Source: Nesterenkonia sp. LB17
GTDB taxonomy: Bacteria; Actinomycetota; Actinomycetes; Actinomycetales; Micrococcaceae
Direction of reading: 5' to 3'
Length of the DNA: 64,000 nt
Assembly: GCF_022565915.1 (NCBI RefSeq)
Contig: NZ_JAJOYX010000002.1
Span: 504,293 to 568,292, forward strand
The notes below the pieces were generated by a model. That model did not search any database. It was not told where the DNA came from and saw only the letters and a program-made list of their open reading frames with translations. This document shows positions 1-9,718 of the stretch, one piece after another. A program made the translations under genes and the position numbers. Position 1 is the stretch's first letter, and each line of letters opens with the position of its first letter.

Positions 1-2
1 CC

Positions 3-1835
3 GGGCACCGGGATTGGCTCACGCTGCACCCCGGGCTCTTCCGCCGCCTCGCCGCCCTGGAGTCTGCTCTCGCGGAGGGGCGCACCAGGGCCACCGCGGA
101 GCAGCGGAGGATGTTGCAGAAGACCCTTGACCAGGCCCGGGCCGCCGGTGCTGGGCTTGAGGAGGTCACTCAGGACCAGCTGCGCGCGCTCAACCTCGAG
201 CTCACCGCCGCTGAGACCGCCTATGAACAGCTGCAACGGCATGAGGCTGCCGCCCACGCGGCCTTCTTCTCCGATCCAGCGGAGCTGGAAGGACTCGGCG
301 ACCAGGAGCTGGCCGCCGCGGAGGCAGCGGCGCGGGAGGCAGGCCACAGAAGCGGAGCGCTGCTGCCCCTGAACCTTCCTGTCCAGCAGGGACCTCTGGA
401 ACGGATGTCCCGGCGCTCCTCGCGCCGTCGGCTGCACCAGGCCTCCGTCGCCCGCGGCACGCTGACCGACGCCCAGGGCCGGACGACCAGTCAGATCGGT
501 GGGCAGATCGCTGTGCTGCGGGCGCGCCGCGCGCGGATGCTCGGCTTCGAGCATCACCTGGACAGCGTCTTGCCTTCGCGGACGGCCGAGGACCGCGCCA
601 GCATCGAGGCGATGCTGCGCACCATCGCCGACGGCGCCCTGGCTCGCTTCGACACCGAGATCCTGACGCTGCGTGAGACTGGGGTGCTTGAGGACGGGCA
701 GGCCCACTCGGGGGACCCTGTCGGCGCCCAGTCAGACGGCACCGAAGAGCTCCAGCCCTGGGACATCAGCTTCGGCCTCGCTGCCGCGGCGAAGCAGCGG
801 AACTCGAATGAGATGCACAGCACGAGCCGGCACGCAGCAGCGACTCAGGGGCAGGATGTGCCCCTGGAGGAGGCTCTGCGCCGGGTCTTCGAGGCGGCGT
901 CCCGGCTCTACGGCATCACGGTGGTCGAACGCGATGACCTGCCCGCTTTCGCCCCCGGAGCGCGCTCCTTCGAGGTGTTCGAGCACTCCGCAGTGCAGCG
1001 CCGCGGTGCCGGCATCGGCCTGTTCCTGCTGGACCTCTATGCTCGGCCGAGCAAATCCGGCGGGGCATGGATGAACTCCTTCTCGGTGTCCTCGACCTTG
1101 ACCGGTTCCGCGCCGGTGGTGATCAACGCGCTGAACATCACCGCCCCGGCCCCCGGGGAGAGGGCCGCACTGACACGAACGGCCATGCGCACGCTCTTCC
1201 ATGAGTTCGGCCACGCCTTGCACGGCCTGCTCGCCGAGGCGGAGTTCGAGGAGCTCTCCGGCACTGCGGTGCCGCGCGACAACGTCGAGTTCCCGTCCCA
1301 GGTCAATGAGATCTTCCAGGAGCTCTTCAGCGGGGGCCTCACCGAGGCCGGGCAGGCGCCGGCAGCGGAGGATCTCTGGGGCAAGGGGTTCAGCACGTTC
1401 GAACACGTGGCCGCCGTCGTCCTGGACCTGGCCTGGCACACGCTTTCGGTGGAAGGGGCCGAGGCCGCCGCCGACGATCCTGAAGCCTTCTCCGCCGCCG
1501 CGCTGGCGGCCTGGGGGCTGGATCACCCGCTAGTGCCCCCGCGGTACGGGACCGGCTTCTTCAAACATATCTTCGCCGGATCCGGCTACGCCGCCGGGTA
1601 CTACTCCTACCTGTGGGCCCAGGTGCTCGCCGCCGACGCCTCCCAGTGGTACCGCGAGCAGCTGGGCCCACACGACAGCTCCGAGCAGAGTCACCAGGCG
1701 CTGGCTGCGGCCGGATCCCATGTGCGCCGCGAGCTGCTGGCACGCGGGAACACTCGGGACCCGCTGGAGTCCTACCGGATCACCTTCGGCAGGAAGCCTG
1801 GGATGGAAGCCCTGATGCGCCAGCTGGGACTCTGA
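3..1835 (+). CDS. M3 family metallopeptidase (oligopeptidase A / dipeptidyl carboxypeptidase type), 5' end missing
   Basis: Cytosolic zinc peptidase of the M3 (thimet/Dcp) family that degrades short peptides. The frame is open back to the window edge, so the visible 610 codons lack roughly the first 70 of a typical 680-residue protein; the ATG at 111 is internal. The zinc motif HEFGH is at bases 1200-1214, followed by the family's third-ligand segment VEFPSQVNE near 1285. The stretch before the motif (SKSGGAWMNSF) and the C-terminal part (YAAGYYSYLWAQV) are typical of bacterial Dcp/OpdA. Exact substrate preference cannot be read from sequence. Confidence 0.93.
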   Translation, partial: GHRDWLTLHPGLFRRLAALESALAEGRTRATAEQRRMLQKTLDQARAAGAGLEEVTQDQLRALNLELTAAETAYEQLQRHEAAAHAAFFSDPAELEGLGDQELAAAEAAAREAGHRSGALLPLNLPVQQGPLERMSRRSSRRRLHQASVARGTLTDAQGRTTSQIGGQIAVLRARRARMLGFEHHLDSVLPSRTAEDRASIEAMLRTIADGALARFDTEILTLRETGVLEDGQAHSGDPVGAQSDGTEELQPWDISFGLAAAAKQRNSNEMHSTSRHAAATQGQDVPLEEALRRVFEAASRLYGITVVERDDLPAFAPGARSFEVFEHSAVQRRGAGIGLFLLDLYARPSKSGGAWMNSFSVSSTLTGSAPVVINALNITAPAPGERAALTRTAMRTLFHEFGHALHGLLAEAEFEELSGTAVPRDNVEFPSQVNEIFQELFSGGLTEAGQAPAAEDLWGKGFSTFEHVAAVVLDLAWHTLSVEGAEAAADDPEAFSAAALAAWGLDHPLVPPRYGTGFFKHIFAGSGYAAGYYSYLWAQVLAADASQWYREQLGPHDSSEQSHQALAAAGSHVRRELLARGNTRDPLESYRITFGRKPGMEALMRQLGL

Positions 1836-2143
1836 GGCTGGGACCCTGAAGCTGGGTCGGCGGTGTGGAGTACCGGGGTCGGACCTTCATGCGCAAGGGG
1901 GAGCGCACCGAGCCGAAATGGACGGCGGAGTGCCTCCTGGTGGCAAGCCGCGGGAGCATGTCCCGTGACGCTCGCGCTCACTGCCGGCCGGACCAGCCGC
2001 TGCGCCGGACGACGCAGCCCCGTCCAGCGCCGTTCCCTAATCCTCGGGCCCACGCTACTGTGTCTCCGACGGCATGCTTCGAAGCCGCCGAGCACCAGAT
2101 CCTTATACCGCCTGAGCCGCAGTGTGAGAGAAGGAGCAGCACC
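1836..2143. other. Intergenic region between the M3 peptidase and the cysteine-rich protein
   Basis: About 308 bases without a supported gene. The frame of the downstream protein is open back to 1865, but that extension has no family resemblance and the downstream ATG at 2144 has a good ribosome site. A TTATAC hexamer near 2103 could be a -10 element. No terminator or convincing operator was seen. Confidence 0.5.
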
Positions 2144-2554
2144 ATGACTCACCACGTGACATCAATGCTGGACACCCACCCCAGAACCATTGAGTGGGTG
2201 GACGAGCAGAAGCTTGCTGAGTGCATCGAAGCGTGTTTCGAGTGCGCTCAAACCTGTACTGCCTGCGCCGACGCGTGCCTCGCCGAAGACATGGTCGCAG
2301 AGCTGACCACCTGCATCAGGAGAAACGCCGACTGCGCCGATATCTGCACGGCGACCGGCAACGTCCTCTTGCGGCAGACCGGCAACAACATCGATGCCGT
2401 CCGCGCCATCCTGGAAGCGTGCGGCATTGCGTGCAGATCCTGCGCAGACGAGTGCTCCCAGCACGCAGACCACCACGATCACTGCCGCATCTGCGCCGAG
2501 GCGTGCCGACGCTGCGAGCAGGCCTGCGCCGACCTGCTGGCCTCCCTGGGGTAG
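2144..2554 (+). CDS. Four-helix bundle copper-binding / storage protein (Csp, DUF326 type)
   Basis: 136-residue cytosolic protein with 18 cysteines, mostly in the CxxxC and CxxC spacing of the DUF326/Csp family, in which a four-helix bundle lined with Cys thiolates binds many Cu(I) ions. No signal peptide, so it resembles the cytosolic Csp3-like class. The His-rich turn around residues 109-114 (HADHHDH) could help metal entry. The ATG at 2144 is chosen because GAAGGAG lies just upstream. No copper exporter or CsoR-like regulator is adjacent, so the copper role rests on the family only. Confidence 0.85.
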   Translation: MTHHVTSMLDTHPRTIEWVDEQKLAECIEACFECAQTCTACADACLAEDMVAELTTCIRRNADCADICTATGNVLLRQTGNNIDAVRAILEACGIACRSCADECSQHADHHDHCRICAEACRRCEQACADLLASLG

Positions 2555-2696
2555 GTGACATACCGGGCATCTCCCACGGGCGGACTGGCGCGGCCTTCCC
2601 GGGGCCCAAGTCGCAGAACCCGAAGAACACATACCTGCGATTCGGTCCCAGTGCCCTAGGCCGGAACGGTGGTGTCTTTCGCGTCCTCGACCGCCG

Positions 2697-3494
2697 TCAG
2701 GTCACGGTGTAGGACAACGGTCGTTCTGAGGCGTGTGGAGGTGAGAGCAAGGCGCCGAGCGCACAGGACGGGAGCACGATCCAGCCCTCCCGCTCGGCTC
2801 GCTCCTGATGCTTCGACGGCGGAGGCTCATACCGTCCGACTGCGGCAGCGCGTGCGGCGAGGGCGGCTACGACAGCGTCGAAGGCGTCGGTGGACTCCAC
2901 CATGAGCTCCGCGTGCTCACCGAGATCGAACCAGGGCGCATCCCGCTGCATCCGCCGGACCAGTGAGCGGCGCACCTGCGGATCTGTCCGGTATCCCCGA
3001 ATCTCCCACTGCCACAGCCGCAGCGTCGCGCCGGGGTACACCTCCACGACGACGCCGTCCCGTCCCGACCTGTTGACGACCAGTCCGCTGGCCGCGAGTC
3101 GACCGAGGAGACCGGCGCAGCGCATCGCGGTCAGACCTATCCGGTCGGTCGAGACGCTGAGCGGCCACCGACCGATCTTCTCGCGGACATGCCGGTCGGT
3201 CTCACGAAACGCGAGCGTTCGCCTCCATGCCATCCGCCCGTCCGGCACTTGAGGCTGCGCGAGGTTCGCGTGGTCGGCGATGAATGCGACGAACTCATCG
3301 GGCCAGCCGAATGCACAATCAATCCCGATCTTCGCGACCCCCGCTGCGGCGTCCGTGATCTCCGCGTCGTCGACATTGAGAGTCAGCTGCTCCAAGCGGG
3401 CACGTTCGGGGGTCCACGCGATGAGGGCGAGGGCCGTCCCCTTGTTCTCGGCGGCCAGATCGACTCCGGCTGTACGCATAGGGAGATCGCTCAT
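2697..3494 (-). CDS. DUF429 family protein (predicted RNase H-like fold nuclease)
   Basis: 265 residues from the ATG at 3494; an alternative in-frame start at 3512 adds six residues. DUF429 proteins have a predicted RNase H-like fold. The acidic positions are visible: GVDLA near the N-terminus, KIGIDCAFGWPDEF near residue 55, EVYPGATLRLW in the middle and DAFDAVVAALAARA near the end. It lies 35 bases after pgsA on the same strand, so it may be co-transcribed with thrS-HIT-pgsA, although it has no known connection to phospholipids. Biochemical function is unknown. Confidence 0.8.
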   Translation of the reverse strand: MSDLPMRTAGVDLAAENKGTALALIAWTPERARLEQLTLNVDDAEITDAAAGVAKIGIDCAFGWPDEFVAFIADHANLAQPQVPDGRMAWRRTLAFRETDRHVREKIGRWPLSVSTDRIGLTAMRCAGLLGRLAASGLVVNRSGRDGVVVEVYPGATLRLWQWEIRGYRTDPQVRRSLVRRMQRDAPWFDLGEHAELMVESTDAFDAVVAALAARAAAVGRYEPPPSKHQERAEREGWIVLPSCALGALLSPPHASERPLSYTVT

Positions 3495-3529
3495 GACCAC
3501 GACGCTACCCAATCACCCCGCCTGAGGGG

Positions 3530-4144
3530 TCAGTCGGTCGCGGCGGCGGTCTGCGCGATGACGGCGCGGAAGCGCTGGGCGATGGTGACCACCGAGGCGA
3601 TTCCGAGCAGGGTCAGCACCACCAGCAGCACCGAGGAGTGCAGGCCCAGACCGGTGAAGCCGGTGAACACCAGGGTCAGGACCATGCGCTCGGAGCGTTC
3701 GGCGATGCCGACGTCGGCGGTGTAGCCCAACGCCTCAGCCTTTGCCCGCACATAGGAGACCAGATTGCCCGCCAGCAGGCAGAATGCCGAGGCGATGCCG
3801 AGCCAGATGTGGTCTCCGCCGGTGAAGAACCAGATCAGCAGTCCTAAGAACACCGCGCCGTCCTGGACCCGATCCAGGCAGGAGTCCAGGAAGCCGCCCA
3901 GCACAGAGCCCTTGCCGCTGATCCTGGCCATCAGACCATCGATGAGATCGGAGAAGACGAAGACGGTGATGAACACCGTGCCCCAGAACAGCTCCCCCAT
4001 CGGATAGAAGACCAGTGCGCCCAGGCAGACCCCGATAGTGCCGATCACCGTGACCATGTTCGGGGTCATGCCAAGTCTCAGCAGAGCCTTGGCGATCGGG
4101 GTGAACAGCCCGCCGAAGAAGGCGCGCGCGTATCGGTTCAGCAT
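3530..4144 (-). CDS. pgsA: Phosphatidylinositol phosphate synthase (CDP-alcohol phosphatidyltransferase)
   Basis: Integral membrane enzyme that joins CDP-diacylglycerol and inositol 3-phosphate, the first step to phosphatidylinositol and PIM lipids. The full CDP-alcohol phosphatidyltransferase signature D66-x2-D69-G70-x2-A73-R74-x8-G83-x3-D87-x3-D91 is present, with several hydrophobic helices over 204 residues. The assignment to the PIP-synthase branch comes from context: thrS, HIT phosphorylase and this gene are in the same order as in mycobacteria. The start ATG follows the HIT stop codon directly with no gap. The PatA acyltransferase and PimA mannosyltransferase that usually follow are absent here. 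Confidence 0.9.
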   Translation of the reverse strand: MLNRYARAFFGGLFTPIAKALLRLGMTPNMVTVIGTIGVCLGALVFYPMGELFWGTVFITVFVFSDLIDGLMARISGKGSVLGGFLDSCLDRVQDGAVFLGLLIWFFTGGDHIWLGIASAFCLLAGNLVSYVRAKAEALGYTADVGIAERSERMVLTLVFTGFTGLGLHSSVLLVVLTLLGIASVVTIAQRFRAVIAQTAAATD

Positions 4145-4687
4145 CTAGCGGTTCGCCTCCCAGGCCTCGGCCACCATGGCGCGGGTCTCCCCCAGCGTCT
4201 GCGAGATGTTCTTCGTATGCGCGACGATCGGCATGAAGTTGGTGTCCCCGTTCCAGCGCGGGATCACATGCTGATGCAGGTGAACCGCGATGCCCGCCCC
4301 GCCGACCTTGCCCTGGTTCACCCCGAGGTTGAACCCCCCAGGGTTCGCCGTCGCGCGCAGCACGCGCATGCACTGCTGGGTCAGGGCGATGAACTCCCCG
4401 GCTTCCTCGGCGTCGAGGTCGGTGAGATCCGGGACGTGCCGATAGGGACAGACCATCAGATGACCGGGGTTGTACGGATAGAGGTTCAGCAGCACGAAGC
4501 ACCGCTCGCCGCGGTGGACGATCAGTGACTCCTCGTCGCTGCGCTGAGGACCCTGGCAGAAGGGACAGTCCTCGGAACCACTGACCTGGTCCTGGCCGCG
4601 CTTCTGATAGGCGGCACGGTGCGGGGTCCAGAGGCGCTGGAAGGCGTCGGGCACGCCTGCCAGTTCAAACTCGTCTTCGGACCCCAC
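4145..4687 (-). CDS. HIT domain protein (Ap4A phosphorylase type)
   Basis: 180-residue histidine-triad nucleotide hydrolase/phosphorylase with the catalytic motif H136-L-H138-Q-H140-V-I and an N-terminal CPFC (41-44) that probably contributes to a zinc site. Its position between thrS and pgsA is that of mycobacterial Rv2613c, which cleaves diadenosine tetraphosphate by phosphorolysis. ThrRS is a source of Ap4A in bacteria, which makes the coupling sensible (inference). The GTG start is six bases after the thrS stop and the stop abuts the pgsA ATG, so the three genes form a tight operon. Confidence 0.92.
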   Translation of the reverse strand: MGSEDEFELAGVPDAFQRLWTPHRAAYQKRGQDQVSGSEDCPFCQGPQRSDEESLIVHRGERCFVLLNLYPYNPGHLMVCPYRHVPDLTDLDAEEAGEFIALTQQCMRVLRATANPGGFNLGVNQGKVGGAGIAVHLHQHVIPRWNGDTNFMPIVAHTKNISQTLGETRAMVAEAWEANR

Positions 4688-4693
4688 GCCGGT

Positions 4694-6781
4694 TCAGCCT
4701 TCCTTGGATTCGATGGCCGCGAGGATCCGGGCCACGGCCTCATCCACCGGCACCTGGTTGTCCTGGCTGCCGTCACGGAAGCGGAACGAGACCGCGCCGG
4801 CGTCGACGTCATCGCCTCCGGCGATCAGCACGAACGGAATCTTGTCCTTCGAGGCGGTGCGGATCTTCTTCGGGAAGCGGTCGCTGCTGTCCTCGAGCTC
4901 GGCGCGCACGCCGGCGGCCTGCAGCTTGGAGACGACCTCGGTGAGGTAGTCGTTGAACGGCTCCGCGACCGGGATCGCGCGGACCTGGACCGGTGAGAGC
5001 CAGACCGGGAACGCTCCGGCGTAGTGCTCGGTGAGCACGCCGAGGAACCGTTCGATCGAGCCGAACTTCGCGGCGTGGATCATCACCGGCTCCTGGCGGG
5101 TGCCGTCGGCGGCCTGGTACTCCAGGCCGAAGCGCTCGGGCTGGTTGAAGTCGTACTGCACGGTGGACATCTGCCAGGTCCGGCCGATCGCATCGCGGGC
5201 CTGCACGGAGATCTTCGGGCCATAGTAGGCCGCACCGCCGGGATCGGCCACCAGTTCCAGACCGGTCTCGTTGGCGACGTCCTCGAGCACCTTGGTGGCC
5301 TCGGCCCACTGCTCGGCGCTGCCGATGAACTTCTCCGAATCCTCGTCCCGGGTGGAGAGCTCCAGGTAGAAGTCATCGAGGCCGAAGTCGCGCAGCAGCG
5401 AGAGCACGAAGCTCAGCAGGTGGCGGACCTCATCGGGGGCCTGTTCCTTGGTGACATAGGAGTGGGAGTCATCCTGGGCGAAGCCGCGAACGCGGGTCAG
5501 GCCGTGGATCACGCCGGACTTCTCGTACCGGTAGACCGAGCCGAACTCGAAGAGCCGCATGGGCAGCTCCCGGTAAGAGCGTCCGCGGGAACGGTAGATG
5601 AGGTTGTGCATCGGGCAGTTCATCGCCTTGAGCCGGTAGTCCTGGCCCTGTTTGGTGATGTTGCCCTCGGCGTCGCGCTCCTCATCCACATGCAGCGGCG
5701 GGAACATGGTGTCGGCGTAGTAGGGCAGGTGTCCCGAGGTGTGGAACAGGCCGTCCTTGGAGATGTGCGGGGTGCCCACGTACTGGAAGCCGGCCTCGAT
5801 GTGCCGGGTTCTGACGTAGTCCTCCATCTCGCGCTTGATGATGCCGCCCTTGGGGTGGAACAGCGGCAGCCCCGAGCCCAGCTCGTCGGGGAAGCTGAAG
5901 AGGTCCAGCTCCGAGCCCAGCCGGCGGTGGTCGCGACGCTCGGCCTCGGCCAGCCGCTCCTTGTACGCCTTCAGGTCATCCTTGGTGGGCCAGGCGGTGC
6001 CGTAGAGGCGCTGGAGCTGCGGGTTGGACTCCTTGCCGCGCCAGTAGGCGGCGGCGGAGCGCATCACGGCGTAGGCGTTGGCGATGAGCTTGGTGTTGGG
6101 CAGGTGCGGTCCGCGGCACAGGTCGGACCAGACCCGCTCGCCGTGGCGATCGACGTTGTGGTAGATCGTGATCTCCCCGCCGCCGACCTCGATGCTGGCA
6201 CCTTCGGCGGCCTCAGCGGCACCGTTTGGGCTGTTGGAATCGCTGGCGACGCCGAGCAGCTCGAGCTTGTACGGCTCACTCGCCATCGCGGTCCTGGCCT
6301 GCTCCTCGCTGACCACCTCGCGCTCGAAGTGCTGGGTCTGGTTGATCAGCTTCTGCATGGCCTTCTCGATCTTCTTCAGATCGTCCGGCGTGAAGGGCTC
6401 GGCGACGTCGAAGTCGAAGTAGAACCCGTCGGTGATGTAGGGGCCGATGCCGAGCTTGGCCTCAGGGTAGAGCTGCTGGACCGTCTGGGCCATCACGTGG
6501 GCGGTGGAGTGGCGCAGCACGTTGAGCCCGTCGGGGCTGGAGATGTCCACGGCCTCGACGGCGGAGCCGGCAGGGATCTCGCGGGAGAGGTCCCAGAGCT
6601 CACCGTCGACCCGCATGACCACGGTGCTCTTGTCCGCGGCGAAGAGCGTGGTGCCGGTGGTGCCGCGCTCGATGCTCGCCGTCTCGCCGTCGCGGGTGAT
6701 GCTGATGGATTCAGCCGGCGCTGACGCCTGGGACGGGGCTTCCGATGCTGCGTTTTCGGACACTTGGGATGTACTCCTCAT
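4694..6781 (-). CDS. thrS: Threonine-tRNA ligase
   Basis: Class II aminoacyl-tRNA synthetase of 695 residues in the cytosol. Domain order: a short Ala/Ser/Pro-rich N-terminal tail, TGS domain (residues about 25-95), editing/SAD domain with HSTAHVMAQ and DFDV, class II catalytic core with the motif 2 region and the zinc-binding MNCPMH segment, then the C-terminal anticodon-binding domain. The ATG at 6781 gives the usual family length; the frame is open to 6862 but that extension looks non-conserved. No T-box leader was recognised upstream. First gene of the thrS-HIT-pgsA operon. Confidence 0.97.
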   Translation of the reverse strand: MRSTSQVSENAASEAPSQASAPAESISITRDGETASIERGTTGTTLFAADKSTVVMRVDGELWDLSREIPAGSAVEAVDISSPDGLNVLRHSTAHVMAQTVQQLYPEAKLGIGPYITDGFYFDFDVAEPFTPDDLKKIEKAMQKLINQTQHFEREVVSEEQARTAMASEPYKLELLGVASDSNSPNGAAEAAEGASIEVGGGEITIYHNVDRHGERVWSDLCRGPHLPNTKLIANAYAVMRSAAAYWRGKESNPQLQRLYGTAWPTKDDLKAYKERLAEAERRDHRRLGSELDLFSFPDELGSGLPLFHPKGGIIKREMEDYVRTRHIEAGFQYVGTPHISKDGLFHTSGHLPYYADTMFPPLHVDEERDAEGNITKQGQDYRLKAMNCPMHNLIYRSRGRSYRELPMRLFEFGSVYRYEKSGVIHGLTRVRGFAQDDSHSYVTKEQAPDEVRHLLSFVLSLLRDFGLDDFYLELSTRDEDSEKFIGSAEQWAEATKVLEDVANETGLELVADPGGAAYYGPKISVQARDAIGRTWQMSTVQYDFNQPERFGLEYQAADGTRQEPVMIHAAKFGSIERFLGVLTEHYAGAFPVWLSPVQVRAIPVAEPFNDYLTEVVSKLQAAGVRAELEDSSDRFPKKIRTASKDKIPFVLIAGGDDVDAGAVSFRFRDGSQDNQVPVDEAVARILAAIESKEG

Positions 6782-6837
6782 GGATGTTCTGCGGACCCAG
6801 GTGATTCTACGGGAACCCCGGCGGAACTGGCGCGGGC

Positions 6838-7761
6838 TCAGCCGCGCTGGCACCCCGGACACCAGTAGAGCCGGCGGCCCTGCAGCTCAGCCGCCTCGAT
6901 GACCGCCCCGCAGCGCGGACAGGCGGTGCCCTGATGCTTATAGACCCAGTGGCGCCGCGAGCCGCCGGTGCGCACGGTGCGGATCCGACCCTCAGCCACG
7001 CCGTCGCGCAGCTGCTCGGTGAGCCGGTCCCAGAGCGCGGTGGCGCGTTCGGGGTCAATCTGGTTGCTGGGCGTGTGCGGGTCGAGCTGCTCGAGGAACA
7101 GCGATTCGGCCCGGTAGATGTTGCCCACCCCGGCGATGACCGCCTGGTCCATCAGGGCCGCGGCGATGCTGATCCGGCGCCGGCTGAGGTTGCGCAGGAA
7201 GGTCTCGCGCGGGTGCTGATCCTTCTGGGCGCGGTCGGTCTGTGCCGATCCCGCATGACCCTGGTCAGTGCTCATCCGGTCAGGAGGGCCCTGGCGCAGC
7301 GGATCAGGACCCAGCCGGGCGATGATCTTGTGGTAGTCCGCGACCTCGAGCACCGCGCAGGTGGCGGGACCGCGCAGATCCGCCCAGCCGTGCCGGGCGC
7401 TGACCCTGGCTCGCACGGCCCCCTGCGCAGGCTCGGGGATGAGCCAGCCGTCGTCGTCGTACTGCGGCTCGAAGGTGACTGCCGCGGCTCGAGGAGCGCC
7501 TATGGTGGCCTCGGCCGTGAATTCCTGATCCCCGCGGAAGCTGAACGCGCCGTAGAGCCCCAGATGGACCTGCCAGACCTCGGGCCCGAGGTGCACGAAC
7601 AGGTGCTTGCCCCAGGCCTCGGCGTGCTGCGGAACCTGCCCGTCCAGCCGCTCCGCGCCGGCGGCGAACCGCCCCTGCGGAGAGCTGACCCGCCACGGGC
7701 TCCCCACGAAGACCGTGTTGATCTGCGCGGCGAGCCGGTGGAGGGTATGACCTTCAGGCAT
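6838..7761 (-). CDS. Fpg/Nei family DNA glycosylase (endonuclease VIII-like)
   Basis: 307-residue base-excision repair enzyme that removes oxidised bases by a beta/delta-elimination lyase. The protein begins MPEGHTLHR, where Pro2 is the catalytic nucleophile after Met removal and Glu3 the proton donor; the Leu after Thr is typical of actinobacterial Nei2/Nei1. The C-terminal zinc finger CPRC-x~16-CPGC is intact. The linker around residues 165-190 (Gln/Asp/Arg-rich, just before the helix-two-turn-helix) looks longer than usual. It starts three bases after the rpiB stop, so the two are co-transcribed. Confidence 0.92.
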   Translation of the reverse strand: MPEGHTLHRLAAQINTVFVGSPWRVSSPQGRFAAGAERLDGQVPQHAEAWGKHLFVHLGPEVWQVHLGLYGAFSFRGDQEFTAEATIGAPRAAAVTFEPQYDDDGWLIPEPAQGAVRARVSARHGWADLRGPATCAVLEVADYHKIIARLGPDPLRQGPPDRMSTDQGHAGSAQTDRAQKDQHPRETFLRNLSRRRISIAAALMDQAVIAGVGNIYRAESLFLEQLDPHTPSNQIDPERATALWDRLTEQLRDGVAEGRIRTVRTGGSRRHWVYKHQGTACPRCGAVIEAAELQGRRLYWCPGCQRG

Positions 7762-7764
7762 TTC

Positions 7765-8250
7765 TCAGTCGAGGATCTCGCCGGTCAGCTCATAGTGGGA
7801 GATCTTCCCGATCCGGCGGGCGTGGCGCTCATCCTTGGTGAAATCGGCGCGCAAGAAGGCCTCCACGATCCCGGTGGCCTCTTCGAGGCTGTGCTGGCGT
7901 CCGCCGAGGGCGACCACATTGGCGTCGTTGTGCTCCCTGGCGAGGACCGCGGTGTCGTGGCTCCAGGCCAGGGCTGCGCGGACGCCGGTGACCTTGTTCG
8001 CGGCGATCTGCTCGCCGTTGCCGGATCCGCCCAGCACGATGCCCAGCGCGTTCTTGCCGGCGCTGCGGGCGGCCACCACGGCCGCGGCCGCTCGGATGCA
8101 GAAGGCTGGGTAGTCGTCCAGCGCGTCATACTCCTGCGGCCCGTGATCGATGAGGGTGTAGCCGAGACCGCGCAGGTGATCTGCCAGGTGGGCGGAGAGC
8201 TCCATCCCTGCGTGATCGGTGGCGATGTGGACTTCCATGCTGTCTACCAT
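7765..8250 (-). CDS. rpiB: Ribose-5-phosphate isomerase B
   Basis: 161-residue RpiB/LacAB-family sugar isomerase interconverting ribose 5-phosphate and ribulose 5-phosphate in the pentose phosphate pathway. Motifs: ATDHAG near the N-terminus, [14 protein letters not shown] (phosphate and substrate loop, actinobacterial RpiB type with Ser-Gly-Asn in place of the Cys of enterobacterial RpiB) and [14 protein letters not shown]. An ATG at 8238 (MEVHIATDH) is an alternative start. Works with gnd and gluconokinase, which are also in the window. Followed directly by the Nei-type glycosylase. Confidence 0.95.
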   Translation of the reverse strand: MVDSMEVHIATDHAGMELSAHLADHLRGLGYTLIDHGPQEYDALDDYPAFCIRAAAAVVAARSAGKNALGIVLGGSGNGEQIAANKVTGVRAALAWSHDTAVLAREHNDANVVALGGRQHSLEEATGIVEAFLRADFTKDERHARRIGKISHYELTGEILD

Positions 8251-8406
8251 GATCTCTTCTCAGACCTTTCGGGGCGAGGACGCGGGTGGCCGGGGGCCGG
8301 GTCAATCCTACGGGGCTCAGGCAGGTGCCGGCAGTGGCTGCGTGGCCGACGGGGAACATGGGGTGAGCGAGTATCGTTGCACCCTGCACCGCGCAAGAGG
8401 AGGAAC

Positions 8407-8982
8407 ATGTCTGACGAAGAGTCCAAGCCCGCCCGTGAGCTTCCGAAGTTCTCGAACCGCCTGGGGGCGCCGATCGCCACCGTGCGGCCCGTCGGACGGC
8501 CTCCGTCCCAGGTCTCCGGCCTGCCCGGCCGCCCCGCCGCGGCGACGCCTGCACCAGCAGCTGCCGCGCCGTCCAGCCCCCCGCCCGGCAGCTCTGAGCC
8601 GTCAGGCGCTGAGCAGCAGAGCTTCTATGATGCGGTCGGTGGACGCAGGACCTTCGAGACCATCGTCGAGGTCTTCTACGACCATGTCGCGCAGGACGAG
8701 GACTTTCGGGCGATGTACCCGGAGGCGGACCTGGAACCGGCGAAGGAGCGTCTGCTGATGTTCCTGGAGCAGTACTGGGGCGGGCCGCGCACCTATCAGG
8801 AGCAGCGCGGGCACCCTCGGCTGCGGATGCGGCACATGCCCTTCGCCGTGGATGCTGAGGCTCGGGACAAGTGGCTGACGTTCATGCGCGCCGGAGTCGA
8901 CGCCGCAGAGCTCTCCCCGTTGCACGAACAGATCCTGTGGGACTACCTCGAGCGCGCCGCGCACTCGATGGTCAACAGCTGA
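8407..8982 (+). CDS. glbO: Group II truncated haemoglobin with Pro/Ala-rich N-terminal extension
   Basis: 191 residues; the last ~120 form a group II (TrHbO) globin: [22 protein letters not shown], then the haem pocket with [25 protein letters not shown] and the proximal-His segment RHMPF. The first ~70 residues are a low-complexity Pro/Ala/Ser extension preceded by a short basic segment; TrHbO proteins usually begin near the globin fold, so this tail is unusual in length. The start ATG at 8407 has AAGAGGAGG upstream. Likely roles are oxygen handling or NO/peroxide chemistry near the membrane, by family only. Confidence 0.93.
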   Translation: MSDEESKPARELPKFSNRLGAPIATVRPVGRPPSQVSGLPGRPAAATPAPAAAAPSSPPPGSSEPSGAEQQSFYDAVGGRRTFETIVEVFYDHVAQDEDFRAMYPEADLEPAKERLLMFLEQYWGGPRTYQEQRGHPRLRMRHMPFAVDAEARDKWLTFMRAGVDAAELSPLHEQILWDYLERAAHSMVNS

Positions 8983-9001
8983 CCCTCAGCGGGTCAGACC
9001 T

Positions 9002-9718
9002 TCACAGAATCGCGGGCTCCCGGGTGCTGCGGCACAGGATGTAGCCGCCCTGCGAGCTGAGCCGGACCCAGCGGCCCCTCCGGTGCACGGCGGTGGATCC
9101 GCTGGCTCCCTCGGCGGCGAGGAAGTTCAGCGCGTGGGCGCCGAAGGCCGCGCCGGCGGGGATGGCGGCCTCGTGGAGCTGCTGAGCGTCCTCGGCCGAT
9201 GAGGCGTTCTCGGTCTCCAGGTCCCGCCCCCAGACCTGTTCCCGGACCTGCTCGACGACGGCGGCGCCCGCCGTGGTCGGCACCGCCTCGGTGATCTGGG
9301 CGATGCCGGACTGGGCCTGGGCGCGCAGGTGGTCATCGGGCACACTGCCCAGCGGCTCCCAGCCGGAGCGCGGGGGCGTGACCGCCGCCCAGGGCACGCT
9401 GAGCCGGCTCGGCGGCAGCGAGAGCTCGGTCTCGGCAGGGTTCATCCGGGCGATGCGCTCGCTGATGGAGCTCAGCTCCGTGGTGACGTCGGCGCGCGAC
9501 GCCTCGGCGAGGGCGACGGTGCGCAGTCCCAGCACCGCCGGCAGCTGGCTCGTCAGCGAACCCGGGGTCATCACCGGCACCCAGGCGGCGAGCACCTGGC
9601 CCACGGCCTGGAGCCGGATGCCCTGCTCCTGGATGCGGCGGGCTCGTTTGATGTAGGTGGAGAGGTCCTGGAGCGAGACGGCTTCAGCGAATCGCAGCGA
9701 GTCAGTCATGGGGCTCAT
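9002..9718 (-). CDS. Conserved hypothetical protein
   Basis: 238-residue protein that I do not recognise. It has no clear membrane segments or signal peptide; the N-terminal half is helical in character (SLQDLSTYIKRARRIQEQGIR) and the C-terminus ends in a beta-rich segment with RRGRWVRLSSQGGYILC. Its ATG overlaps the stop codon of the upstream gntR-type gene in an ATGA arrangement, so translation is probably coupled. Despite that, nothing in the protein suggests gluconate metabolism. Confidence 0.7.
   Translation of the reverse strand: MSPMTDSLRFAEAVSLQDLSTYIKRARRIQEQGIRLQAVGQVLAAWVPVMTPGSLTSQLPAVLGLRTVALAEASRADVTTELSSISERIARMNPAETELSLPPSRLSVPWAAVTPPRSGWEPLGSVPDDHLRAQAQSGIAQITEAVPTTAGAAVVEQVREQVWGRDLETENASSAEDAQQLHEAAIPAGAAFGAHALNFLAAEGASGSTAVHRRGRWVRLSSQGGYILCRSTREPAIL

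Noticed and set aside
1865-2143. In-frame N-terminal extension of the cysteine-rich protein
   Set aside because: No similarity to the family, poor ribosome site at 1865, and a strong one at 2144.
5024-6724. 566-codon plus-strand frame opposite thrS
   Set aside because: Val/Leu/Gly/Asp-rich antisense sequence of a highly conserved gene.
6782-6862. Longer thrS start and possible T-box leader
   Set aside because: The extra residues are Arg-rich and non-conserved, and no T-box core (TGGNACCGCG-like) or specifier hairpin could be recognised.
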